DNA from: JAKAWQ01 sp963745975
GTDB lineage: Bacteria > Pseudomonadota > Alphaproteobacteria > Acetobacterales > Acetobacteraceae
Assembly (NCBI GenBank): GCA_963745975.1
Contig: CAVUZJ010000009.1
Span: 1,361,085 to 1,425,084, forward strand
Reading direction: 5' to 3'
DNA length: 64,000 nt
Positions 50,184-59,076 of the stretch are shown here, in pieces; positions within the stretch are counted from its first letter, which is position 1, and each line of letters opens with the position of its first letter. Position numbers and translations under genes: made by a program. Under the pieces are notes generated by a model, which ran no database searches, had not been told where the DNA came from, and worked only from the letters and a program-made list of their open reading frames with translations.

Positions 50184-50573
50184 TCAACGCAGCCGGGCGC
50201 GATGCAGCGTACGGCCGTTATGGACCTCGTAGCAAAGCTCCACCTCGGCGCCGATCCAGCTTCCCTCGGGCTCGCGGCCGACGAGATTGGTGAGCACGAT
50301 CGGTCCTTCTTCGAGTACCACCGCTGCGACGTTGTAGGGAGGCGGATAGTCATCGAAATATTGGCGATGGAACACGACCCATGAGAGGATCTTTCCGCGC
50401 CCGGAAACCTCTACCCACTCGCAGTCGAGCGAGAGGCAGTGTGGACATGCCGGCCCGGGCGGGTAGCGGAAACGTGAGCAAGCCTTACAACGCTGCAGGG
50501 CGAGCGCATGGCGCACCATGCTCTCCCACATCGGCACGTCGTAGGGCGAGATCACCGGTTGCGAGGCGCTCAT
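50184..50573 (-). CDS. Zn-ribbon/OB-fold protein, thiolase partner
   Basis: 129 residues. A rubredoxin-like zinc ribbon (RCKACSRFRYPPGPACPHC) is followed by an OB-fold domain (GRGKILSWVVFHRQYF, PYNVAAVVLEEGP). Such proteins form complexes with SCP2-type thiolases and act in acyl-CoA binding. Its ATG overlaps the TGA of the thiolase gene (ATGA), supporting a stoichiometric complex. Confidence 0.88.
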   Translation of the reverse strand: MSASQPVISPYDVPMWESMVRHALALQRCKACSRFRYPPGPACPHCLSLDCEWVEVSGRGKILSWVVFHRQYFDDYPPPYNVAAVVLEEGPIVLTNLVGREPEGSWIGAEVELCYEVHNGRTLHRARLR

Positions 50574-51730
50574 TGCTGCCTCCCGTAGACGATCGAGACC
50601 GCCTTTCCCGCAACATCGGAACTGTAGTGCACGAAACGGCACTCCGGCACCTGGCGCTTGCCGCATTCGCCGCGGATCTGGCGCACCGCCTCCACCTGGT
50701 GGTTCCAGCCCTGCATGTAGCTCTCGGAGAGATGGCCGCCGCTCGTGTTCACGGGAAGGCCGCGCGCGAGCGAGATGCCGTTCTCGCGCATGAACCGGCC
50801 GGCCTCGCCGACGCGGCAATAGCCGTACCCTTCGAGCGCCAGCGGGATATGGCAGGAGAAGCTGTCATAGACCTGCAGCGCGCTCACATCCTTCGGCCCA
50901 ATGCCCGCCATGGCGAACAGCTGCTCGGCCGCGCGCTCCTGCGCAGGGCGGTAGAATTCGTTGAGACGCGGCTCCAGGCTGGTCGCACCGGAGTTGAGGT
51001 CGTAGCGGCCGACGCCGTGGATCGCAACCGGGGTTCCGCCGAGCCGCGCCGCGCGGCCGGCCTCGGCGATGATGAGCGCGACGCCGCCATCATTGATAAG
51101 GCAATAGTCCAAGAGGTGAAGGGGCTCACAAATAAAGGGCGAGGCGAGATAGTCATCAACCGTAATGCGCTTTTGCATGATCGCGTTCGGATTGAGGCTC
51201 GCAGCAAAGCGCTGCGCCACGGCGACCTCGCCGAGCTCGGAGGGCGTGAGGCCGAGCAGCGCCATATACCGGCGGAACATCATCGCATAGAGGGCACCCT
51301 GCGAGGTGAAGCCCCAGGGCGCGTGATAGACGTAGGAGAGGAACGCGTCGCCGCCGGCCGCGTTGGCTCCCCCATAATTGACCGCGGCCGAGCGCTGGTC
51401 ATTGCCGTAGACAAGCGCCACGACTTCGGCAAGCCCGGCCTGGATCGCCATGCAGGCCTGGACAACCGAAAGCACGGCGTCCGCCTGATCGCCCCAGCGT
51501 ACATCGAGGCCGAGAATCTCGCCCATCCGCTCGTAGGCGGTGGTCGGGCCGACGATCAGGCCGTCGATGTCCTCGCGCCGGAGCCCGGAGTCCGCGAGCG
51601 CGCGCCGGAACGCAACCGCCCCGTATCCGTAGGAATCATACGGCTTGCTGCCGCCGCGGACGGCGGCGTAATCGGCGATCCAGTCGGTATGGCCGACGCC
51701 GACGACCGCGGCGACGCGCGCGAGGCTCAT
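50570..51730 (-). CDS. SCP2/thiolase-like acyl-CoA enzyme
   Basis: About 386 residues from ATG 51730. It has a thiolase fold with Cys in SVVQACMAIQAGLAEVV, and HIPLALEGYGYC and NTSGGHLSESYMQGW (active-site His) near the end. It lacks the second reactive Cys of classical thiolases. With its OB-fold partner it probably performs thiolysis, aldol-type cleavage or condensation of an acyl-CoA. Site B of the shared promoter element lies 54 bp upstream of the start. Confidence 0.85.
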   Translation of the reverse strand: MSLARVAAVVGVGHTDWIADYAAVRGGSKPYDSYGYGAVAFRRALADSGLRREDIDGLIVGPTTAYERMGEILGLDVRWGDQADAVLSVVQACMAIQAGLAEVVALVYGNDQRSAAVNYGGANAAGGDAFLSYVYHAPWGFTSQGALYAMMFRRYMALLGLTPSELGEVAVAQRFAASLNPNAIMQKRITVDDYLASPFICEPLHLLDYCLINDGGVALIIAEAGRAARLGGTPVAIHGVGRYDLNSGATSLEPRLNEFYRPAQERAAEQLFAMAGIGPKDVSALQVYDSFSCHIPLALEGYGYCRVGEAGRFMRENGISLARGLPVNTSGGHLSESYMQGWNHQVEAVRQIRGECGKRQVPECRFVHYSSDVAGKAVSIVYGRQQ

Positions 51731-51783
51731 TCCGGTGATCCGTTTGCAGCTCGGGGCCAAGCATCTTCACGGCGAAACACGCC

Positions 51784-51816
51784 GTCAAAGGAGGATATCG
51801 CAAGCGCAATTGAGTT
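51784..51816 (-). promoter_or_regulatory. Shared 33-nt promoter element, site B (thiolase operon)
   Basis: Same element as sites A and C: AACTCAA, then CTTGCGATATC, then CTTTGAC on the minus strand. It matches site C at 28 of 33 positions. The possible -35 box TTGACG is followed after 17 bp by GATGCT. The rest of the 279-bp gap to the divergent CoA-transferase gene shows no gene. Confidence 0.6.
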
Positions 51817-52009
51817 TCCATGGAGGCAGGGTGAGCGCGGGCAAAACCGCGTCTATCTCAAAGGTGCTTGCATATTCATCGTTTGACCGGCCGAATAGCC
51901 GCCGACACTCTGCATCCGGCTGGAGAGGCCAAGCAACGAGCGCGGAGAAGGAATTGCAGGAACCGAGGACGCACCGAGGATCCCGGCAAGGATCTCCCAG
52001 GCGGGCGGC

Positions 52010-53077
52010 GTGAGACCGCTCGAAGGCATCCGGGTGACCGAGCTCTACGAGCCCGATGGCCCCCTCGCGGTCACGATCGCTGGGGCGTTCGCGGGTCGGC
52101 TGCTTGCCGATCTCGGCGCGGAGGTTTCCTATGAGGAGGGGACGGTCAGCGACAGGCTGCGGCAGGTTCCGCCGATGGTTGGTGGCGGCGGTGCGCTTTT
52201 CTCCTTCCTCCAGGCCGGCAAGACCGCGATCAGGGTAGGCGGAGCCGAGCGCGATGCGGTGCTCGCGAAAGAGGATGCGGCGATTCTCGATATCGGCGCC
52301 TTTCTTTCGCTTCCCTCCCGCTCTCTTCCGCGTGCGCGCGCGGTGCTCTCGCTCTACGGGGAACAGGCGCACGCCGCGCACGGCACTGAGTTCACCATCA
52401 TGGCGCTGAGCGGCGTGCTCGATATCGTGGGCGACCCCGAGCGCCAGCCGCTGAAGCTCGGCGGCCATCAGGCTGCGTACAGCGCGGGACTTTCGGCATT
52501 CACCGGTCTGCTCGCGGCACTTTGCCGAACGCGCGGGGAAGAGGCGGCGCAAGAGACGGTACGCGTGAGCATGCTCGATACGATGCTCTGGATCAATTGG
52601 AAGAGCGCCGTCGCGAGTCGCGCCACCGGCGAAACCTCGTCGCGGCGCGGGAGCGCGGCGGAGTGGCAAGTGGTCCGTTGCGCAGACGGATGGGTCGCGG
52701 TGATCTACCAGCCCGAGGACTGGCCGGCGCTCAAGGCGCTGGTCGGCGATGCACGGCTGGACGACGAACGGTTCACGACCGCCGAGGTGCGGCTCGCGAA
52801 CGGGCGCGCGCTCGCTGCCATCATCGAGGCGGGTCTCGCGCGCTATTCGCGCGAGGAAATACGTGCCCGTGCGCTCGCCTCCCGCCTGCCGCTCGGGCCG
52901 GTCTGGAGCCTCGCCGAGCTCATGGATGACCAGCACTATCGCGCGCGCTCGGTGTTTGCGCCCGCAACGATGCCGGACGGCTCGATGGCGCCGATGGTCT
53001 CGCTCCCGCTCTCCTGGAACGGGGCACGCTTCCGGCCCGGCCCGGTCCCGGCTCCGCCGCCGGACCCGCATGCTTAA
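52010..53077 (+). CDS. CaiB/BaiF family III CoA-transferase, first of a pair
   Basis: 355 residues from GTG 52010. It begins RPLEGIRVTELYEP and has GAFAGRLLADLGAEVSYEEG and SMLDTMLWINW, where the Asp would carry the acyl intermediate. It is divergent from the family consensus, for example lacking the FRPGxx loop, and shorter than the roughly 400 residues usual. It overlaps the second CoA-transferase by 8 bp. Family III enzymes move CoA between carboxylic acids; two consecutive genes may encode a heteromeric enzyme. Confidence 0.82.
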   Translation: MRPLEGIRVTELYEPDGPLAVTIAGAFAGRLLADLGAEVSYEEGTVSDRLRQVPPMVGGGGALFSFLQAGKTAIRVGGAERDAVLAKEDAAILDIGAFLSLPSRSLPRARAVLSLYGEQAHAAHGTEFTIMALSGVLDIVGDPERQPLKLGGHQAAYSAGLSAFTGLLAALCRTRGEEAAQETVRVSMLDTMLWINWKSAVASRATGETSSRRGSAAEWQVVRCADGWVAVIYQPEDWPALKALVGDARLDDERFTTAEVRLANGRALAAIIEAGLARYSREEIRARALASRLPLGPVWSLAELMDDQHYRARSVFAPATMPDGSMAPMVSLPLSWNGARFRPGPVPAPPPDPHA

Positions 53078-54338
53078 GCCGCTCGATGGTTGCCGGATCA
53101 TTGATTTCGGTATCATCACCGCCGGCGCCGGGACTTCTGCGTTGCTCGCCGATCTCGGCGCGGAGGTGATCAAGGTCGAATCGCCCACCTACCAGGATCC
53201 GTTCCGGGCCTGGCCCTTCGCCAACGGGGCCGGGCAAGACGCCGTCTCGCCGTTCTTCCGCAGCAACAATCGCGGCAAGCGCGCAATCAGCATCGACCTC
53301 AAGCGCGACGAGGGGCGCGAGGCGGTGCTGCGCCTGGTCGCGCGGAGCGATGTCGTGCTCGAAAATTTCCGCCGCGGCGTCCTCGATCGGCTCGGCCTCG
53401 GCGCTACGGCGCTGCGCGCGGCCAATCCGGACATCATCCTGCTGTCCATCTCGAGCCAGGGCCTCACCGGCCCGGACGCAGGACAGGTCTCGTTCGGCAG
53501 CACTCTGGAGGCGGTGGGAGGGCTCGCCTGGGTGACGGGCTACGAAGGGGGCGGGCCGGTCGTGAGCGGGCGCGATCTGAACTATCCGGACCAGGTCGTC
53601 GCGTTGTTCGCCGCGGGGGCCGTTCTTGCCGCCTGGCTCGCGCGCAAGCGCGGCGGGCGCGGCGCGGTGCTCGATGTGTCTCAGCGCGAGCTCACGAGCT
53701 TCATGCTGGGCGAGAAATTCCTAAGCGTGGCGGCCGCGCCGGAGATCGGGGTAAGGCTCGGAAACTCGGAGCCGCCCTTTCTCTTGCAGGACTGCTTCAA
53801 GGCAAGCGACGGGCGCTGGATCGCCGTCAGCATCGGACCGGACGAGCTGCCCGCGCTCGAGGCCTGCCTGGGCAATTCAGCGCCCGTGCCGGGCAACGGC
53901 TTGGGCAAGGCGCTTGGCGAATGGATCGGGACCGGCACGCAAGCGGAGCGGCTCGCCGCCCTTTCGGCCGCCGGGATCGCTGCCGCTCCCGTCCGCGACG
54001 GGGCGGACATCGCGCGCCCTGATCCGCGCTTTCCGGCAGCCGGCCTGCTAGGCACGCAAGATGGCGCGCTCGTCAAGGGCTACCCGTTCCGCCTCGACGA
54101 GGCGATGCACGCCGCAACCGGGGAAGCACCCGCGATCGGCGCGGATACGGCGGAGATTCTCCGCACGATCGCCGGTTATGACGAGGACGCGATCGCCGGG
54201 CTCGAAGCGCGCGGCATCATCCAGTGCGCCGCAGCGGCGGTTTCCGCGGAGCCACGTTGCTCGCCGCCTCTGCGTTCAGCAACCATTCGCGAAACTCGAC
54301 CAGTCTCGTCTCATGGGCCGAGCCCGGCAGATAGATGA
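53070..54338 (+). CDS. CaiB/BaiF family III CoA-transferase, second of a pair
   Basis: About 422 residues. Family motifs are clear: ADLGAEVIKVESP, NNRGKRAISIDLKRDEG, VLENFRRGVLDRLGLG, and the catalytic Asp in VLDVSQRELTSF. The natural end is expected near LEARGIIQ, but the frame runs on for about 40 residues and overlaps the convergent LysR gene by 122 bp. It probably activates the substrate of this acyl-CoA pathway with CoA taken from another acyl-CoA. Confidence 0.87.
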   Translation: MLKPLDGCRIIDFGIITAGAGTSALLADLGAEVIKVESPTYQDPFRAWPFANGAGQDAVSPFFRSNNRGKRAISIDLKRDEGREAVLRLVARSDVVLENFRRGVLDRLGLGATALRAANPDIILLSISSQGLTGPDAGQVSFGSTLEAVGGLAWVTGYEGGGPVVSGRDLNYPDQVVALFAAGAVLAAWLARKRGGRGAVLDVSQRELTSFMLGEKFLSVAAAPEIGVRLGNSEPPFLLQDCFKASDGRWIAVSIGPDELPALEACLGNSAPVPGNGLGKALGEWIGTGTQAERLAALSAAGIAAAPVRDGADIARPDPRFPAAGLLGTQDGALVKGYPFRLDEAMHAATGEAPAIGADTAEILRTIAGYDEDAIAGLEARGIIQCAAAAVSAEPRCSPPLRSATIRETRPVSSHGPSPADR

Positions 54339-55152
54339 AGTAATAGCCCCAGCCATCCTTGAGTGAAAAATCGAACGGCATCACCAGCTTCCCGGCACGG
54401 AGATCATCCCGGATCAGGCAGCGTTGCGCGATGGCGATCCCCATACCCTCGATGGCGGCCTGGTAGGCAAGGCTCGAGCTCTCGAACCGGAGGCCGCGAT
54501 AGGGATCGATTCCCGCCCCGCCCGCCGCGCGAAGCCAGCTCGCCCAGTCATCCGGCCGCGCCAGAGAGTGCAGCAGCGTATGGCCGGCAAGCTCGCAAAC
54601 GCGTGCCGGTCGGCTGAAGGCAGAAGCAACCTTCGCGCTGCATACCGGGGCAAGCTCGCTGTCCTCCAACCGATGGGAGATCAGCTCCGGCCAATCGCCG
54701 CTGCCCAGCTCGATCATCACGTCGATGTCGCCGGTGTTGAGCTGCGCGATAATCGGCACGACGGCTGTGGTGATCCTGATCTCCCGTATCGGATGGCTCG
54801 CATGAAAGGAGGTGAGGCGCGGGACCAGCCAGCGGAGCGTGAAAGTCATCGAGCAATGGATGTGCAGTGGCCGCGCGCGGCGCGTGTCCTGGAAGCGCCT
54901 CGTCGTCGCGTCGAGCCGCTCGAATATCTCGGTGAGCGACTTGAGATACGCCTCGCCTTCCGCGAGAAGCCGGAGCTCGCGGTTCTTCCGCTCGAACACG
55001 GTCGTGCCGAGGAAGTCCTCGAGCAGCTTGACCTGGCGGCTGATCGCCCCCGGAGTGACGTGAAGCTCCTCGGCTGCGCGCGTAAAACTCATATTGCGGC
55101 CGGCAGCCTCGACGGCTTTGAGCGCGTTCAACGGCGGCAGACGCCATGCCAT
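54217..55152 (-). CDS. LysR-family transcriptional regulator (GcvA-like)
   Basis: 311 residues. An N-terminal winged HTH (LPPLNALKAVEAAGRNMS, FTRAAEELHVTPGAISRQV) is followed by an effector domain (RPLHIHCSMTFTLRWLVPRL, AIEGMGIAIAQRCLI). This start pattern is typical of GcvA-like regulators. It lies downstream of the 2-hydroxyacid dehydrogenase on the same strand. It is the only regulator within the catabolic island and a candidate reader of the shared 33-nt element; this is inference. Its C-terminal tail after REWLLNAEA overlaps the CoA-transferase gene. Confidence 0.9.
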   Translation of the reverse strand: MAWRLPPLNALKAVEAAGRNMSFTRAAEELHVTPGAISRQVKLLEDFLGTTVFERKNRELRLLAEGEAYLKSLTEIFERLDATTRRFQDTRRARPLHIHCSMTFTLRWLVPRLTSFHASHPIREIRITTAVVPIIAQLNTGDIDVMIELGSGDWPELISHRLEDSELAPVCSAKVASAFSRPARVCELAGHTLLHSLARPDDWASWLRAAGGAGIDPYRGLRFESSSLAYQAAIEGMGIAIAQRCLIRDDLRAGKLVMPFDFSLKDGWGYYFIYLPGSAHETRLVEFREWLLNAEAASNVAPRKPPLRRTG

Positions 55153-55277
55153 TGCGTTTCACCCCCGCAGCAAAACTCACACGAAGCTCCGGGGCTGTCA
55201 ACCTCGGGCGGCGAGTGCGCGCTTTGCGGGAGCGTGATGGCTTTTGGTCGTTACGCGCGGGCCCAGGCCGGTCTCGT

Positions 55278-56330
55278 CTAGCGCCCCTGCTCGGACCCTG
55301 TCTCCGCGTCCACCCAGAAGCCGTCGAACTTCGTCTTGCCGGGAACGTAGTCCCTGAGCCTTCGGATCGGCTTGCCGGCCTGCCAGGCACGGATGTTCTC
55401 GACCATCTGCACGTAGAAGCACTCGAATTGCGATGGCGTGGAGTACCCCATGTGGCACGTGAGAAACGTATTATCGAGCTTCCGGAGCGGCGAATCGACC
55501 GGCAGCGGCTCGACCTCATAGACGTCGAGTCCGGCGCCGGCGATCCGGTGCTCCCGCAGCGCATCGACCAGCTCCGCCTCACGGACGATCCCGCCGCGCG
55601 AGGTGTTGATGAAATAGGCGGACGGCTTCATCAGGTTGAACTCGTGCGCGCCGATCAGCCCATGGGTGCGATTGCTGAGCCTCAGATGCACGGTCACGAT
55701 GTCCGAGCGGCGGAACAGCTCGTCCTTGCCGACGAGTTCGGCGCCGCCGGCGGCCGCGCGCTCCGCCGTGAGGTTCTGGCTCCACGCCAGGCACTTCATG
55801 TTGAATGCCTGCGCGAGCTTTGCGGTCTTCACACCGATATTTCCGAACCCGACGAAGCCGATCGTCAGGTCCGCGAGCCGAAGGCAGAGCGGTGAGATCC
55901 ATCCACCCGCCCGCATCGCCCGATCTCCGGCCACCATCTGCCTCGCCAGCCCGATGATCAGGCCGAAGGTCACTTCCATCATCGTGCCTGGACGCTTCGA
56001 CCCGTCCGGATAGGGAAGGTCCGGTTCGGTCCGGCAGCAGATGATGCCATGCTCCTGCGCGGCGTCTAAATCGAAGACCCAGGAGTGCAGCCCCGCAGTG
56101 ACGTTCAGGAGCTTGAGGTTCGGCAGGTTCTCGAAGACCTTGCGCGGAAAGGGCGTCCGCTCGCGGAGCGCGCAGACGACATCGAAGGGCTTGAGCCGCG
56201 CGATGAGCGCATCCTCGCCATAGACATGGTCCGCGAAGACGGTAATCTCGCAATCCTTGAGCGAGGCCCAGTCACCGATCGAAAGGCCGAGCTTGTTGTA
56301 GTCGTCGAGGATCGCGATCTTGGTTGTCAT
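55278..56330 (-). CDS. D-isomer-specific 2-hydroxyacid dehydrogenase
   Basis: About 350 residues from ATG 56330. The NAD fold is GFVGFGNIGVKTAKL. Catalytic Arg lies in INTSRGGIVRE, Glu in DVYEVEPLP and His in LTCHMGYS. It interconverts a 2-keto acid and a D-2-hydroxy acid. The frame is open upstream to 56438 and includes MKLTKGAAAAGMLAAT, which resembles the start of an export signal. I read that as a remnant fused in frame rather than the true N-terminus. Confidence 0.88.
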   Translation of the reverse strand: MTTKIAILDDYNKLGLSIGDWASLKDCEITVFADHVYGEDALIARLKPFDVVCALRERTPFPRKVFENLPNLKLLNVTAGLHSWVFDLDAAQEHGIICCRTEPDLPYPDGSKRPGTMMEVTFGLIIGLARQMVAGDRAMRAGGWISPLCLRLADLTIGFVGFGNIGVKTAKLAQAFNMKCLAWSQNLTAERAAAGGAELVGKDELFRRSDIVTVHLRLSNRTHGLIGAHEFNLMKPSAYFINTSRGGIVREAELVDALREHRIAGAGLDVYEVEPLPVDSPLRKLDNTFLTCHMGYSTPSQFECFYVQMVENIRAWQAGKPIRRLRDYVPGKTKFDGFWVDAETGSEQGR

Positions 56331-56418
56331 CAGCCTATGGTTCCCCCTCAGATCCGTCGCGGCGAGCATCCCGGCAGCCGCCGCACCTTTTGTCAGTTTC
56401 ATGGTCTGTCTTCGATGC

Positions 56419-56451
56419 GTCAAAGCATGATATCGCAAGCTTGATTGAGTT
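56419..56451 (-). promoter_or_regulatory. Shared 33-nt promoter element, site C (hydroxyacid dehydrogenase)
   Basis: On the minus strand: AACTCAATCAAGCTTGCGAT and then ATCATGCTTTGAC. The possible -35 box TTGACG is followed after 17 bp by GAAACT. It begins 89 bp upstream of the dehydrogenase ATG. It is the best single match to both other sites. Confidence 0.6.
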
Positions 56452-56520
56452 ATCGTCCCGATGGGCGGCGCCTCCGACTTCCGGCGAAACGAAGGGGCGC
56501 CGGCGTTTGATCACCGATCG

Positions 56521-56892
56521 TTGAACACCGGCTTGCCTCGGGCCAGTTCGGGCGGATAGCTCGCGACGAGCCCGCCCTCTCCCCTGCCGCTCGGCCAGAC
56601 CTGCCCCACCGCAAAGCGGCCGGCGCGCATGCCTACGAAAGATCGGGCGCGTACCCTGGCATTTCGCCAACGGAGACACCGGCCCGCCTGGATGCGCCTT
56701 GTCCCACGCGGCGCGCAATCCCGCCGCCGTCGGCACGCTCCGGTCATAGACGATCGTGAGCGGCGCATGCAGCCGAGCGCGCGATTTGCGGATGGCGGCG
56801 GCCTCGGCCGAGGGGAGGAAGCGGCAGCAGAGCGCGGGCGCCGCGAGCGCGGGAACCGCGCGGCGGGCGAAGACGCCAATTCGCGATCGCAT
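56521..56892 (-). pseudogene. Remnant of an exported protein gene
   Basis: One frame gives a basic, hydrophobic N-terminus (MRSRIGVFARRAVPALAAPA) and then APLTIVYDRSVPTAAGLRAA. Another frame picks up SFVGMRAGRFAVGQVWPSG and ends ASYPPELARGKPVFNDR. Together they suggest a short secreted protein broken by at least one frameshift near 56650. I do not recognise the family. The rest of 56452-56953 holds no other gene. Confidence 0.4.
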
Positions 56893-56953
56893 GGATGCCC
56901 CCCCCGTCTATTCGCGCCATCCGCGCCCTTCCGCAGCACTTGGTTTCGGGCGC

Positions 56954-59071
56954 TCAGCACAGATCCAAAACGAGATTGCGCAACCCATCGACGCTGATCA
57001 GCGCCCCGGGCCCGACGACGCAGGTCAATTCCCTCTCCTCGATCAGCGCCGGGCCGGGGAAGCGCGCGCCGATCCCCAACTTGTTGCGATCATAGACGGC
57101 GCATTCCTGCCACCCATGCGTTTCGAACAGAACCTTGCGATAGCCGCGCCTCGCGGCCTCGAGCGAAGCGCCGCTCCCCGAATCCGGAGGTGCGACACGA
57201 ATCTCCCGCGGCGGGGCCCGGCAGGCGAGCCGCCAACTGATGATCTCGAGCGGAACCTCCTCGACGGCCCGGCCGAACCTCGCGCGGTAGACCTCGAAGA
57301 AAGCCGCGCCAATCGCCGGCAGGTCCGCCGCGGACAGCGAGGCGGCCGGCAACGGTACGGGGATCTCGAAGCCCTGGCCGACATGACGCATGTCCGCGCT
57401 CGCCCGGCAGCAGATTTCTCCCGCCTCGACGCCCGCCTCGATCAGCAAACCGCTCCCAAGCGCGCGCATCTCCTCGAGCATTGCATTGACCCGTTCCCAG
57501 TCCGCCTGCTCCAGGCGCGTGACATAGGTCCGCACCATGTCGGTCGCCGGCGGGGCGACGAGAAATCCGAGCGCGGAGGCCACGCCGGCGCCGAATGGGA
57601 TGACCACCCGGCCGATCCTCAAGAGACGCGCGAGATGATGGGCGTGCACCGGCCCCGCGCCGCCGAAGGCGATCAGCGTATGGCTGCGCGGATCTTTTCC
57701 TTTCTCTGCGAAGTGAAGGCGGGTGGCCGCGGCCATCGTCTCATCGACGATGCGCTGCACGCCGAGCGCCGCCGTTCGCGCATCGAACCCACTGCCGCTC
57801 GGGATGGCGGCCGCGAACGCCGCTTCGAGAGGCGCGCGATCGAGCTTCATCTCGCCGCCGAGAAAGTAGCCGGGATCGAGCCGGCCGAGCAGCAGGTCTG
57901 CGTCCGTCACCGTCGGCTCCGTGCCGCCGGCGCCGTAGCAAACCGGGCCGGGGCGGGCGCCGGCGCTGCGCGGCCCGACCTTCAGCAGCTTCGATCCCGG
58001 ATCGACATGGGCGAGACTGCCGCCGCCCGCGCCGATCTCGATCATGTCGATCACCGAAACCTTGAGCGGCAGGCCGGATCCCTTCTGGAAGCGCCGCACC
58101 CGCCCGGCCTCGAACTCGAACTTGTGATCCGGCTCGCCGTTCTCCACCAGGCACATTTTGGCGGTCGTCCCGCCCATGTCGAAGGAGACGACCTTGTCGA
58201 GGCCGCAAAGCCGGGCGATGAGCGAGGCGGCCATCGCGCCCGCCGCGGGACCCGATTCGATCAGCCGGATCGGAAAATTCCTCGCCTCGCGCACGGTCGT
58301 GATGCCGCCGCCGGAGAGCATGATATAGAGCCGCCCGGAAAGCCCGATCTCCCCGAGCGACGCCTCCAGCCGGTCCAGGTAGCGCTGCATCAACGGCTGC
58401 ACATAGGCGTTGGCGCAGGCCGTGCTGGTGCGCTCGAACTCTCTGATCTCCGGCGCCACCTCGGCGGAAAGTGTCACCGGCAGGCCCGGATAGAGCGCGC
58501 GCACGATCTCCGCCGCCCGTTGCTCATGCGCTTCCATGCGGTACGAGTGCATGAAGGCGATCGCCAGCGCCTCGATCCCATCCTGCTCGACGAGGCGGCG
58601 CGCGGCCGCCGCAACCGTCGCCTCATCCAGCTTCAGCAGGATCTCGCCCTCGGCGGAGATGCGTTCGGGCACCTCAAGGCGCCGGAAGCGCGGGACGAGC
58701 GGCGGACAGGGTTCAAGGAAAAGGTCGTAGAGGTCGTAGCGCGTCTCGCGGCCGATCTCGATCGTATCGCGGAACCCTTCGGTCGTGATCAGGCCGACCA
58801 CGGCTCCGCGCCGCTCGATGATGGCGTTGGTGACGAGCGTCGTGCCGTGCACGATGCTCTGCACCTCGCCCGGGCCGATATTCGTCTCGCGAAGCAGCCG
58901 GGTCAGGCCATCGATGATGGCGACGCTCGGATCCTCGGGCGTCGTCAGAAGCTTGCCCGTATGGACGAGGTCGCGGCCGGGGTGATGGAGGACGAGATCG
59001 GTGAAGGTTCCCCCGACATCGACGCCGATGCGCGCGCAGGCTTCGTTTCCCGCTTGCGTGCTTGGTGGCAT
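56954..59071 (-). CDS. hyuA: Hydantoinase A/oxoprolinase-type subunit
   Basis: About 705 residues. The N-terminus is the ATPase-like IGVDVGGTFTDLVL. Later motifs are VHGTTLVTNAIIERRGA, GFRDTIEIGRETRYDLYDLF, SFDMGGTTAKMCLV, GAGGGSLAHVD and GPVCYGAGGTEPTVTDAD. Family members couple ATP hydrolysis to opening of hydantoin or 5-oxoproline rings, or to carboxylation of acetone-like substrates. It begins 5 bp after the hyuB stop. The substrate may be a hydantoin, an oxoproline or another lactam. Confidence 0.9.
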   Translation of the reverse strand: MPPSTQAGNEACARIGVDVGGTFTDLVLHHPGRDLVHTGKLLTTPEDPSVAIIDGLTRLLRETNIGPGEVQSIVHGTTLVTNAIIERRGAVVGLITTEGFRDTIEIGRETRYDLYDLFLEPCPPLVPRFRRLEVPERISAEGEILLKLDEATVAAAARRLVEQDGIEALAIAFMHSYRMEAHEQRAAEIVRALYPGLPVTLSAEVAPEIREFERTSTACANAYVQPLMQRYLDRLEASLGEIGLSGRLYIMLSGGGITTVREARNFPIRLIESGPAAGAMAASLIARLCGLDKVVSFDMGGTTAKMCLVENGEPDHKFEFEAGRVRRFQKGSGLPLKVSVIDMIEIGAGGGSLAHVDPGSKLLKVGPRSAGARPGPVCYGAGGTEPTVTDADLLLGRLDPGYFLGGEMKLDRAPLEAAFAAAIPSGSGFDARTAALGVQRIVDETMAAATRLHFAEKGKDPRSHTLIAFGGAGPVHAHHLARLLRIGRVVIPFGAGVASALGFLVAPPATDMVRTYVTRLEQADWERVNAMLEEMRALGSGLLIEAGVEAGEICCRASADMRHVGQGFEIPVPLPAASLSAADLPAIGAAFFEVYRARFGRAVEEVPLEIISWRLACRAPPREIRVAPPDSGSGASLEAARRGYRKVLFETHGWQECAVYDRNKLGIGARFPGPALIEERELTCVVGPGALISVDGLRNLVLDLC

Positions 59072-59076
59072 CGCCT

